Of a stretch of 8,704 nucleotides of DNA, positions 1-5,918 are shown piece after piece. Where the stretch lies: assembly GCA_036557885.1 (NCBI GenBank), contig DATBGS010000166.1:1-8704 (forward strand), given 5' to 3'. The position numbers and the translations under genes are program-made. The DNA comes from DATBGS01 sp036557885 (GTDB taxonomy: Bacteria; Chloroflexota; Ktedonobacteria; Ktedonobacterales; DATBGS01). The stretch's first letter is position 1. The number at the start of each line of letters is the position of its first letter. A model generated the notes under the pieces. The model did no database searches. It was not told the DNA's origin and saw only the letters and a program-made list of their open reading frames with translations.

Positions 1-45
1 AGGTCCACTCCTCTCTGTCTAGGTTGTTCCATGTCGTCGTGCCGT

Positions 46-1017
46 CTACCCCTCACCAAGCAAACGTGGGTCTTGGCGAGCCACAATAATTTCGTACAGA
101 CGCTGAAGCTCCTCGTCATCATTGAAAAAGATGGTCAGCGACCCGTTTCCCCTTGCATTCTGGCGAAGCTGCACTTTCATGGATATGGCATGGAGGAATT
201 CGCCTTCTAGCAATGTGTTGCTTTGAGAAGAACCCTGTGGGCGAGACTTCGGCTCCGGTACCAGCCGCAATGATGTATCAGAGAGTTGCTGCACGTATTC
301 TTCGGCCCGGCGTACACTCATTCCCTGGGCCATAATTTTCTGAATGGCCTGGCGCTGGGCGTCTTCGCTCAATCCCTGGCGCAGCACAGCCCGCGCATGG
401 CCTGCCGTAAACTCCGGGCTGCGATTTGCCAGTTTCTCCCGCGCGTCTTTGGGCAAGTTCAGCAAGCGAATCGCATTAGAGACCGCCTCGCGGCTCTTGC
501 CCACGCGCTTGCCAACCTCGTCATGCGTCAGCCCATACTCCTCTGCCAATGTCTTATAAGCCAGCGCTTCTTCAATTGGGTTCAAGTCGGCGCGCTGGAT
601 ATTCTCAATCAGCGCTAGTTCCAGCATTTGCTGCGGCGTCACTTCACGGATAATTACCGGGACTGTCGCAAGCTTGGCAAGGTGTGCAGCGCGCCAGCGC
701 CGCTCTCCAGCAATCAGCTTATAGCGTGGGCCATCCTCACCTAGTTGGTGGGCTGCGCGCTCCTCCTCGGAAATCTCCGACACCACCAGCGGCTGAATGA
801 CCCCATGCTCACGAATCGAATCAGCCAACTCCTGAAACGCCTCATCCTGCACCACCAACGCGCGGGGTTGATGTGGGTTGGGCACAATAGCGTGTATTGG
901 CACCTCCAGCGGCGCCGCCTGCGGGATTGGGGTTGGCGGGGCAGCATCATTCAAATCTACAGCGCCAGGAATCAGCGCATCCAGGCCGCGCCCCAAGCCA
1001 AAGCGAGGTTTAGCCAC
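46..1017 (-). CDS. parB: ParB/Spo0J/Noc-family chromosome partitioning protein
   Basis: The 323-residue product matches ParB from end to end. It has the family N-terminus RFGLGRGLDALIPG (5-18), then the ParB/sulfiredoxin-like nucleotide-binding domain with NPHQPR (47-52), GERRWR (104-109) and ENIQR (138-142). The last two are the conserved boxes that bind CTP in ParB clamps. A helix-turn-helix around 162-190 (GLTHDEVGKRVGKSREAVSNA) should read parS, a low-complexity linker spans about 250-270, and a C-terminal dimerisation domain ends the protein. By family knowledge it loads at parS, spreads as a CTP-dependent clamp and stimulates ParA ATPase. The start is GTG, overlapping the parA stop by 8 bases, with AGAGGAGG lying 9 bases upstream inside parA; translational coupling is therefore likely. 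No TGTTTCACGTGAAACA-type parS site was seen by eye in this window. Length and motifs are complete, and nothing is broken. Confidence 0.97.
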   Translation of the reverse strand: MAKPRFGLGRGLDALIPGAVDLNDAAPPTPIPQAAPLEVPIHAIVPNPHQPRALVVQDEAFQELADSIREHGVIQPLVVSEISEEERAAHQLGEDGPRYKLIAGERRWRAAHLAKLATVPVIIREVTPQQMLELALIENIQRADLNPIEEALAYKTLAEEYGLTHDEVGKRVGKSREAVSNAIRLLNLPKDAREKLANRSPEFTAGHARAVLRQGLSEDAQRQAIQKIMAQGMSVRRAEEYVQQLSDTSLRLVPEPKSRPQGSSQSNTLLEGEFLHAISMKVQLRQNARGNGSLTIFFNDDEELQRLYEIIVARQDPRLLGEG

Positions 1018-1774
1018 GACTCATAACCTCCTCTGCCAGCGCGCGATACGCCAGCGCACCAGGCGATGTGGGATCGTACTCCAGAATAGATTGGCCGCGA
1101 CTGGGTGCCTCGCTCAGCCGCACATTGCGGCCAATAATGGTCTGAAACACCTGCTTAGGGAAATGCGCGCGAACATCTTGCACTACTGCTCCAGCAAGTT
1201 TAGTGCGAGAATCATACATCGTCAGCACCACGCCGGCAATATCCAGCTTAGGATTCAGCCTGGTCCGCACGCGCTTAATCGTGTTGAGCAGTTGGCTCAG
1301 GCCCTCCAGGGCCAGATACTCGCACTGCACCGGAATGAGCACGCCGTCAGCAGCCACCAGCGCGTTCACCGTCAGCAGGCCCAGCGAAGGTGGGCAATCA
1401 ATCAGGATGTAATCATGATGAGCACGCGCGCTCTCAATTGCCGTCCGCAGGCGAAACTCACGCTCTGGCAGGTCCACCAACTCAATCTCCGCTGCCGCCA
1501 GGTCTTGCGTGCTTGGCACCAGAGACAGATTGGGCTGCGACGTTTTCACTACCACATCATTCAAAGATACATCCTGCTTGACCAGCACCTCATAGATCGA
1601 GGCTGTTTCGCGGTTTCTTCCGGCGCCAATCCCGCTGGTCGTGCTAGATTGCGGGTCAATATCCACCAGCAGCACCCGCCGTCCAGCTTCAGCAAGATAG
1701 GCAGCAAGATTGATAGCACTGGTGGTCTTTCCTACCCCGCCTTTTTGGTTTACAATTGCATAAACTTTTGACAT
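1010..1774 (-). CDS. parA: ParA/Soj-family chromosome partitioning ATPase
   Basis: This is a deviant-Walker ATPase of the MinD/ParA superfamily, 254 residues from the chosen start, close to the length of B. subtilis Soj. Visible motifs are the P-loop KGGVGKTT (11-18), with the signature lysine K11, the A' motif DIDPQSS (38-44), the Walker B stretch YILIDCPPS (122-130) with D126, and the late motif RNVRLSEAPSRGQSI (216-230) typical of chromosomal ParAs. It has no N-terminal helix-turn-helix, so it is the short type that does not itself repress its operon as P1/F ParA does. The ATP dimer binds DNA nonspecifically and is dislodged by ParB to move origins. The start was set at ATG 1774, with GGGA 7 bases upstream, because homologues begin with an MSKVYAIVNQKGG-like sequence. 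An ATG at 1792 and a longer frame to 1813 exist but have no ribosome binding site. It is the first gene of the parA-parB operon. Confidence 0.97.
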   Translation of the reverse strand: MSKVYAIVNQKGGVGKTTSAINLAAYLAEAGRRVLLVDIDPQSSTTSGIGAGRNRETASIYEVLVKQDVSLNDVVVKTSQPNLSLVPSTQDLAAAEIELVDLPEREFRLRTAIESARAHHDYILIDCPPSLGLLTVNALVAADGVLIPVQCEYLALEGLSQLLNTIKRVRTRLNPKLDIAGVVLTMYDSRTKLAGAVVQDVRAHFPKQVFQTIIGRNVRLSEAPSRGQSILEYDPTSPGALAYRALAEEVMSRG

Positions 1775-1910
1775 TCCTGGTTCCCATCCCATGTGCAGAG
1801 TAGTCCGCCGCAACGGAACCGCTGAATTGTTCCTGTTTTATCACAAACATGTATACGAGAACGCGCAGACATGCGCTCCCCCAGTAATGGATGAAGCATA
1901 CAGCAGCCTC

Positions 1911-1939
1911 ATTGTAACAAATGTAACGAGAAGAGGCAA
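1911..1939 (-). promoter_or_regulatory. Putative sigma70-type promoter of parAB
   Basis: On the minus strand the sequence reads TTGCCT (-35, plus-strand 1934-1939), a 17-base spacer, then TACAAT (-10, plus-strand 1911-1916). This matches four and five of the six consensus bases respectively. Transcription would begin near 1904 and leave a leader of about 130 bases before the parA ATG. Two copies of GTTACA with a 9-base period (1913-1927) overlap the -10 and could be an operator. The match is by eye and has no experimental support. Confidence 0.55.
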
Positions 1940-2010
1940 TGGAGACCGCGCTTGTCAGGACTGGAGTACCAAGAGCGTTTTCTGTGCCAAAAAGGGAGCA
2001 GGAGGAAAGG

Positions 2011-2019
2011 TGATATAAT
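2011..2019 (+). promoter_or_regulatory. Extended -10 promoter of the HAS-barrel/herA unit
   Basis: The sequence TGATATAAT is a perfect extended -10 element (TGn followed by TATAAT at 2014-2019). No good -35 hexamer lies 16-18 bases upstream, where the sequence is a purine-rich AAAAAGGGAGCAGG run; this is usual for promoters that rely on the extended -10. Transcription would begin near 2026, about 46 bases before the GTG start at 2072. It lies about 100 bases from the divergent parAB promoter. Confidence 0.65.
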
Positions 2020-2057
2020 AGCACGCAACAGTTTTCTGGTGCCAGCCTGAAAAAGGC

Positions 2058-2064
2058 AAGGAGG
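2058..2064 (+). promoter_or_regulatory. Strong ribosome binding site fixing the GTG start at 2072
   Basis: AAGGAGG, a full Shine-Dalgarno match, ends 7 bases before GTG 2072. It decides the start of the HAS-barrel gene, whose first residues (MIIGKVV) are exactly where the barrel's first strand should begin. Confidence 0.8.
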
Positions 2065-2071
2065 CGGGGTC

Positions 2072-2782
2072 GTGATCATCGGCAAAGTCGTCAAATCGGA
2101 CTCCCACATCACCTATGTCTGCCAGGTGTATGGAGCGGGCGAAACCGAGGTGCAGCCCTCCCCCGCCGATTGCGCTTTTGGGCAATTTGTGCGGGTAGCC
2201 GTACACAGAACACCTGCGCCACTCGCCGCTTCACGCCGCCAGGGGCGTACTTCTGCCTCCAACGCTTCGGGCGAACTGGCCCCGACACTTTGGGCAGTTG
2301 GCATCATTTACGACACCATCTTACTCAATCCAGCATTTGGGGCGCTTGGTCCGCGCCTCTCCAGTGCCGAGCAAATCGAAGTATTTTCTCCCGATTACCT
2401 CTCCGAACGGGCCATGCTCGTCTATTTCAACGTTCTGGGACTGATGGAATCCGCCCGCGCCTCGCAAACGGCCACCGGTTGGCAGGTCACGCATGGGGTG
2501 CCCGCGCTCGCGCTTGAGTTGGGGAGCGAAGTAGAGACAATGGACCCTGAGCAGGTGCGCCTGTTCCATTTCTTTGCCGATGGCGGCGAGCCAGGCGGTC
2601 CACAACCATACCTGCACATGGGCTATCTACCACACCTGATCGCGCAGCGCAACAGCCTGCTTCCCCAGGTCACGCTGCGCATCATCGAGCAGCTTGAGCA
2701 GCTTTTCCCGCAAAATCGGGCGCTCTTGAACATCGTCAAAACCAATTTTGCCTGGAAGCTAAAAGTAGAAACGACCGGCTGA
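2072..2782 (+). CDS. Stand-alone HAS-barrel domain protein next to herA
   Basis: This 236-residue soluble protein begins with what looks like a HAS barrel (the beta-barrel shared by HerA and ATP synthase). The strand IGKVVKSDSHITYVCQVY occupies 3-20, followed by CAFGQFVRVAV (34-44) and WAVGIIYDTILL (74-85), the usual pattern of a G-x-V strand, a GxFV turn and a closing strand. An Ala/Ser/Arg-rich insert at about 50-70 interrupts it. The remainder (100-236) is mixed alpha/beta, with a helical C-terminal part near 186-224. No Walker motif, nuclease motif, signal peptide or membrane segment is visible. It starts at GTG behind a perfect ribosome binding site and lies 83 bases upstream of the HerA-type ATPase, probably in one transcript. 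In archaea the HAS barrel of HerA is the docking surface for the NurA nuclease. A role as a regulatory or assembly partner of the downstream motor is therefore reasonable, but it is inference. The family name was not recognised beyond the HAS domain. Confidence 0.8.
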   Translation: MIIGKVVKSDSHITYVCQVYGAGETEVQPSPADCAFGQFVRVAVHRTPAPLAASRRQGRTSASNASGELAPTLWAVGIIYDTILLNPAFGALGPRLSSAEQIEVFSPDYLSERAMLVYFNVLGLMESARASQTATGWQVTHGVPALALELGSEVETMDPEQVRLFHFFADGGEPGGPQPYLHMGYLPHLIAQRNSLLPQVTLRIIEQLEQLFPQNRALLNIVKTNFAWKLKVETTG

Positions 2783-2796
2783 AGAAGCTGAAGAAG
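2779..2796 (+). repeat. Perfect 9-base tandem duplication over a stop codon
   Basis: CTGAAGAAG occurs twice in direct succession (2779-2787 and 2788-2796). The first copy contains the TGA stop of the HAS-barrel gene. It looks like a replication-slippage duplication; no function is evident. Confidence 0.75.
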
Positions 2797-2865
2797 AGGC
2801 CACCTGTTTTTCCTCTTCCTTGTTGAGTATCAACTTTTTTGAGAGCCAAAAGAAGGCCAGCAATT

Positions 2866-4653
2866 ATGTCTGAACGCACCGAGAAACATCTTTCAGCCCA
2901 ACCAGTTGCAGCTTCCAGCGTGCCGCCCGCCGCGCGTCGGCCTGTGGGAATCACCAAAGGCCCCGGCGAGCAGGTCCACCAATACACCTTTATTTCGCGC
3001 GACCACGAGCAGGTTTTGAAAAACGGTGAGTATGTCTACTACGAGCTTCCCCTCAGTGCCGCTGTCCTGGGCACCAGCGCCAACAGCCAGCACGCTCCCA
3101 ATAGCAAGGTTCCTGAGGAAACGCGCAAAGTGCTGGGGCGTATCCTCAAGCGCGTGCCGGTGCAACTCTACCCGGATACCTTCCTGGCCGAGCCAGAAAT
3201 TCCCCCCAGCCAGGTCGCAGCAATGGTCGGCTATGACGCCACTGCCAATGAGCTGTTTGAACTGCACGTGGCAATCATGGGCTATTACGACGAGGGGCTG
3301 GGCAGCTTTGTCAATCCCTGGATTCCACCCCAATCAGGCCGTCCTATTTATCTGGCTGAAGATGCGTTTCTGGCGCGTGTCTTGAGCAAGCGCCAGACTG
3401 GGGCTATCGGCGCCGCGCAGATCGGCTCGCTCCTGACGCGCCAGGACGGAGCCGTCCCGGTGGTGCTGGATGTCAAAGAACTGGTCAGCACGCACCTGGC
3501 GATCATTGCCAGCACTGGTGCGGGGAAAAGCTATCTCGCCAGCGTCATTCTAGAAGAACTGATGCGCCCCAATAACCGCGCCTGCGTACTGGTCATAGAC
3601 CCACATGGGGAATACACCACCCTGGATCAGATCGCCAACCGCCCGGAATTCCAGAACGGCAACGGGCGCAATGCTTATCAAGCCAGAGTCCAGGTCTACA
3701 AGCACGACCAGGTAAAAGTCCGCATCTCCACGCTCACGCTGGGCGATCTGCGTTACCTGCTGCCGGAGATGACCGAAAAGCAGCATTATCTGCTCACCAA
3801 AGCGTATTCCAGGCTGATGCGCAGTCCCAAAGGAAAGACGGCCTGGACCGTTGAAGACCTCAAGAAAGCGGTCTATGAGGCGGGCAGCGAAGACACCGAA
3901 GACGGGCAAGACAACTCTGGCACAATTGGCGCGCTAAGCTGGCGGCTGGAGGGTCGCTTCCAGGACAACTTCGTCTTTGATAACTCCATGCACCTGGACC
4001 TGCAAGAAATCTTCCACCCCGGCCAATGCACCATCCTGCAACTCAACGAAATTGATGACCGCGACCAGCAGGTTGTGGTCGCCACATTGCTGCGCCGCCT
4101 CAACAAAGCCCGCATGGATACCGAGCGCGGCAAGGTCCACGCCTCGGATGAATCCTATCTGCCCTATCCCGCCTTTCTCTTGCTGGAAGAAGCGCATCAC
4201 TTTGCCCCAGCGGGCGGCGATGTCGTCACCACCCGAATTCTCAAGCAAATCCTGGCCGAAGGGCGTAAATTCGGCATTGGAGTCGGGTTGATCAGCCAGC
4301 GCCCTGGCAAGCTCGACCAGGATGTGCTCAGCCAATGCCAGACTCAGTGCATCATGCGCATCGTCAACGAGGTAGACCAGAAAAACGTCGCTACCGCCAT
4401 TGAAGGCGTGGGCCGCGACCTACTTGGCAACCTTCCTGCCCTCTCCAAGGGACAGGTGATCGTAGCCGGCAGCGCCGTCAATACCCCGCTGCTGTGCCGT
4501 GTGCGTTCGCGCCTCACCCCGCATGGCGGTGAGAGCAAAGACGCGCCCGATCTCTGGCAGCAGTATTTTAGCGATGGCTCCCAAGATGCCCGCCGCCGCG
4601 AGGGGGCTATCCTCTATCGAGATGATCGTCCCTTTTCTATTTTCAAGAGCTAG
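2866..4653 (+). CDS. HerA-type HAS-barrel DNA translocase/helicase ATPase
   Basis: This 595-residue protein has the HerA/DUF87 architecture. After a disordered tail of about 25 residues, a HAS barrel runs over about 28-200, with GITKGPGEQVHQYTFIS (28-44) and NGEYVYYE (53-60). The FtsK/HerA-superfamily RecA-like core follows: Walker A ASTGAGKS (215-222, K221), the HerA hallmark VIDPHGEY (243-250), Walker B AFLLLEEAHHFAP (436-448) with catalytic acidic pair E441/E442, and a sensor-like GIGVGLISQRP (470-480). A conserved C-terminal region (NLPALSKGQVIVAG, 522-535) and a short tail near 585-595 complete it. By family knowledge it would form a hexameric ring that pumps double-stranded DNA; archaeal relatives act with NurA in end resection, and other bacterial relatives serve defence systems. 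Neither a NurA nor a defence nuclease is adjacent here. ATG 2866 was chosen because AGAAGG lies 9 bases upstream. A TTG at 2839 would add nine residues but has no ribosome binding site. It follows the separate HAS-barrel gene. Confidence 0.92.
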   Translation: MSERTEKHLSAQPVAASSVPPAARRPVGITKGPGEQVHQYTFISRDHEQVLKNGEYVYYELPLSAAVLGTSANSQHAPNSKVPEETRKVLGRILKRVPVQLYPDTFLAEPEIPPSQVAAMVGYDATANELFELHVAIMGYYDEGLGSFVNPWIPPQSGRPIYLAEDAFLARVLSKRQTGAIGAAQIGSLLTRQDGAVPVVLDVKELVSTHLAIIASTGAGKSYLASVILEELMRPNNRACVLVIDPHGEYTTLDQIANRPEFQNGNGRNAYQARVQVYKHDQVKVRISTLTLGDLRYLLPEMTEKQHYLLTKAYSRLMRSPKGKTAWTVEDLKKAVYEAGSEDTEDGQDNSGTIGALSWRLEGRFQDNFVFDNSMHLDLQEIFHPGQCTILQLNEIDDRDQQVVVATLLRRLNKARMDTERGKVHASDESYLPYPAFLLLEEAHHFAPAGGDVVTTRILKQILAEGRKFGIGVGLISQRPGKLDQDVLSQCQTQCIMRIVNEVDQKNVATAIEGVGRDLLGNLPALSKGQVIVAGSAVNTPLLCRVRSRLTPHGGESKDAPDLWQQYFSDGSQDARRREGAILYRDDRPFSIFKS

Positions 4654-4680
4654 CTATTTTTCAGCAAGGCAGGCGAACCT

Positions 4681-5049
4681 ATGGTAATTCGCCACCCTCT
4701 ATGGGTATTTCTCACGGTTGCTACCCTCGCCTGGGTCAGTCTGGGCATAGTTGGGAAGCTGGTTCAGCCCCAGGGCATCCTGGCGCCAACCATCTTCTTG
4801 CTCATCCTCTTTTTCGCGCTGACAACCTCGCTCACGCCATTAGCCCAGGTGATCGGGGCGCGCCTGGTCCGTTCAAAATGGTACCAACAGCAGAGTCTAC
4901 GACACGCGCTGCGCCAGGGAACATTGCTGGCAACCGCCATTATCGTGAACCTGGTGTTGCTCTTACTGCACGCCTGGTTCTGGGCGGATGTTGTGCTGCT
5001 GGTGCTGGCAATTATCCTGATAGAACTCATTGCCCTGGCCCGCAAGTAG
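4681..5049 (+). CDS. Small four-helix membrane protein of unknown function
   Basis: This 122-residue integral membrane protein was not recognised. Hydrophobic segments lie at about 6-28, 33-59, 80-98 and 102-119. The one clear polar stretch, RLVRSKWYQQQSLRHALRQG (61-80), falls between the second and third helices and carries most of the positive charge, so it is probably cytoplasmic. No catalytic, metal-binding or transporter motif is visible, and there is no cleavable signal peptide. The ATG is 27 bases after the herA stop, with an AAGGCAGG-like site about 8 bases upstream, so it is probably cotranscribed with herA. The arginine-rich loop before a pair of helices resembles small conserved membrane proteins common in Chloroflexota, but that comparison is from memory. 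A link to the HerA motor, for instance as a membrane anchor, would be speculation. Confidence 0.8.
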   Translation: MVIRHPLWVFLTVATLAWVSLGIVGKLVQPQGILAPTIFLLILFFALTTSLTPLAQVIGARLVRSKWYQQQSLRHALRQGTLLATAIIVNLVLLLLHAWFWADVVLLVLAIILIELIALARK

Positions 5050-5066
5050 CTCATGAGCCATGCTTC

Positions 5067-5095
5067 TTGCGAATCCAGGCCAGGACTCTTATAAT
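5067..5095 (+). promoter_or_regulatory. Putative promoter of the antitoxin-toxin-selA unit
   Basis: TTGCGA (5067-5072, four of six -35 bases), a 17-base spacer and a perfect TATAAT (5090-5095) lie in the 162-base gap after the membrane-protein gene. Transcription would start near 5102, giving a leader of about 110 bases before ATG 5212. This separates the toxin-selA group from the herA transcript, although read-through from upstream is possible because no terminator was seen between them. Confidence 0.65.
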
Positions 5096-5195
5096 GAAAG
5101 CAGTTCGTAGTGTCGCAAATAAGTAGATATGTTTTCAGCATTCACCACACAGCAGGTAAAAAGGCTATGCAGCTAGCAGCAGAATCCCCCACTGT

Positions 5196-5204
5196 AAAGG
5201 AGAG
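5196..5204 (+). promoter_or_regulatory. Ribosome binding site deciding the short-protein start
   Basis: AAAGGAGAG lies 7 bases before ATG 5212 and 4 bases before an in-frame GTG at 5209. No comparable site precedes the earlier in-frame starts at GTG 5110 and ATG 5167. The gene is therefore best read from 5212 (or 5209), not from the longest open frame. Confidence 0.75.
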
Positions 5205-5211
5205 TACCGTG

Positions 5212-5412
5212 ATGGCAGCTTATCTTCAGGACCGCCGGAGCGCTTTAATGGAACGCCGCCGAGAGTATGAGCTTGAAGTCGCTGAGGCTTTGCAAGACGA
5301 AGATGAAGAAGAGCGCGAAGAGCGTCTGCAACTGGTTCGCGCCGCTCAGGCTATGCTGGCAAACGGATTCACGAGCCTGGAACTGCATCTTCCCGAAAAT
5401 TACACAGAGTAA
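5212..5412 (+). CDS. Short acidic helical protein, candidate antitoxin of the MazF-like toxin
   Basis: This 66-residue protein is not recognised as a known family. Residues 4-50 are almost entirely charged or helix-forming, with the run DEDEEEREE at 29-37, which predicts one long helix or coiled coil. The end, FTSLELHLPENYTE (53-66), looks like a short strand plus an acidic tail. There is no AbrB/MazE, ribbon-helix-helix or helix-turn-helix DNA-binding pattern that can be seen. It ends 15 bases before the start of a PemK/MazF-like gene and sits first in the unit behind its own promoter, which is the standard antitoxin position. Acidic C-terminal segments of MazE-type antitoxins occupy the basic active site of the toxin, so residues 53-66 are the likely inhibitory part. 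The gene pair is seen directly; the antitoxin role is inferred from position, size and charge. The upstream in-frame extension to 5110 was rejected for lack of a ribosome binding site. Confidence 0.65.
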   Translation: MAAYLQDRRSALMERRREYELEVAEALQDEDEEEREERLQLVRAAQAMLANGFTSLELHLPENYTE

Positions 5413-5427
5413 GGACTGTAGCATAGC

Positions 5428-5865
5428 ATGCCACATCCGTTCCTTGCTTCAGACGAACTCACCTTCCAGAATCCGGTTGAGTTTGGGGGAATTTATTGGA
5501 TTAATTTTGCTTATCCACCCCCTCCTCCGGGCGTAGAAGAGCGGCGCATCCTGGACTGGCACCCGGCAGTGGTTATCTCCAGTCCGCCATTTTGTCGCTA
5601 CTCTCCTGCGGTGAACGTCCTGGCAGTTACCAGTTTTCGCGGCAAGCTCCGCCCTTACCATCACTTACTCTCAAGACGTGATTACCCGCAGCTTGATACA
5701 GATAGTCTGGTCAAAGCTGAACTCGCCTATCCGGTGCTGCGGGCTTCGCTGCCGGATCAGCACTTCATTTGTAAATTAAATGACCATGACCTCCAGGCGG
5801 TGTTGGAAAAGGTTGCCAACGTTCTAGGAATCACGATTTTTTATGATATTGGCGTGTCATCCTGA
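5428..5865 (+). CDS. PemK/MazF-like type II toxin (putative endoribonuclease)
   Basis: The 145-residue product follows the PemK/MazF fold order. A G-x-Y-W-I-N-F strand (21-27) comes first, then a loop with five prolines (30-34) and acidic/basic GVEERR (35-40). The strand HPAVVIS (45-51) is followed by VNVLAVTSF (62-70), where T68-S69 corresponds to the active-site Thr/Ser position. Next come the LDTDSLVKAELAYPVLRASL region (89-108) and a final helix, DLQAVLEKVANVLG (121-134). Family members cleave single-stranded RNA and block translation. The usual basic residue directly before the conserved proline (RP) is His here (HP), and Arg39/Arg40 lie nearby, so activity cannot be assumed. The ATG has only a weak AAGG 13 bases upstream, consistent with coupling to the short gene before it. 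Its last codons and TGA stop lie in one arm of the inverted repeat that leads into selA. The first 15 residues are an extension beyond the core. Confidence 0.8.
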   Translation: MPHPFLASDELTFQNPVEFGGIYWINFAYPPPPPGVEERRILDWHPAVVISSPPFCRYSPAVNVLAVTSFRGKLRPYHHLLSRRDYPQLDTDSLVKAELAYPVLRASLPDQHFICKLNDHDLQAVLEKVANVLGITIFYDIGVSS

Positions 5866-5918
5866 GCATATAAGCAAGCGAATAAAGACCATCTGGAAAG
5901 TGCCCGGCTCAGGATGAC
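5856..5918. repeat. Perfect 12-base inverted repeat joining toxin stop and selA start
   Basis: GTCATCCTGAGC at 5856-5867 and GCTCAGGATGAC at 5907-5918 are exact reverse complements separated by 39 bases. In RNA they form a 12-bp stem. The left arm includes the TGA stop of the toxin gene (5863-5865), and the right arm includes the selA ATG (5914-5916) and the AGG before it. It may be a translational coupling hairpin or a small palindromic repeat of REP/MITE type. Palindromes beginning TGTCATCCTGAGC are, from memory, common dispersed repeats in several bacterial phyla. No T-run follows the right arm, so it is not an ordinary terminator. Confidence 0.85.

Noticed and set aside
1..45. Short stretch downstream of parB
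   Set aside because: No hairpin, open frame or repeat that could be supported was seen in these 45 bases.
878..1771. Long plus-strand open frame (297 codons) opposite parA and parB
   Set aside because: It is an antisense shadow of two unmistakable genes. Its translation is rich in Arg, His and Gln without any motif.
2793..2818. GAAGAGG ... CCTCTTC hairpin between the HAS-barrel gene and herA
   Set aside because: The stem is only 7 bp with a 12-base loop and no T-run directly after it, so it is not supported as a terminator and the two genes are left as one unit.
5110..5211. N-terminal extension of the short acidic protein from GTG 5110 or ATG 5167
   Set aside because: Neither start has a properly spaced ribosome binding site, whereas AAAGGAGAG sits just before ATG 5212. 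GTG 5110 would also lie only about 8 bases from the predicted transcription start.
5511..5518. TTATCCAC, part of a DnaA box
   Set aside because: It is a single near-match inside toxin coding sequence with no cluster, so it does not mark an origin despite parAB being nearby.
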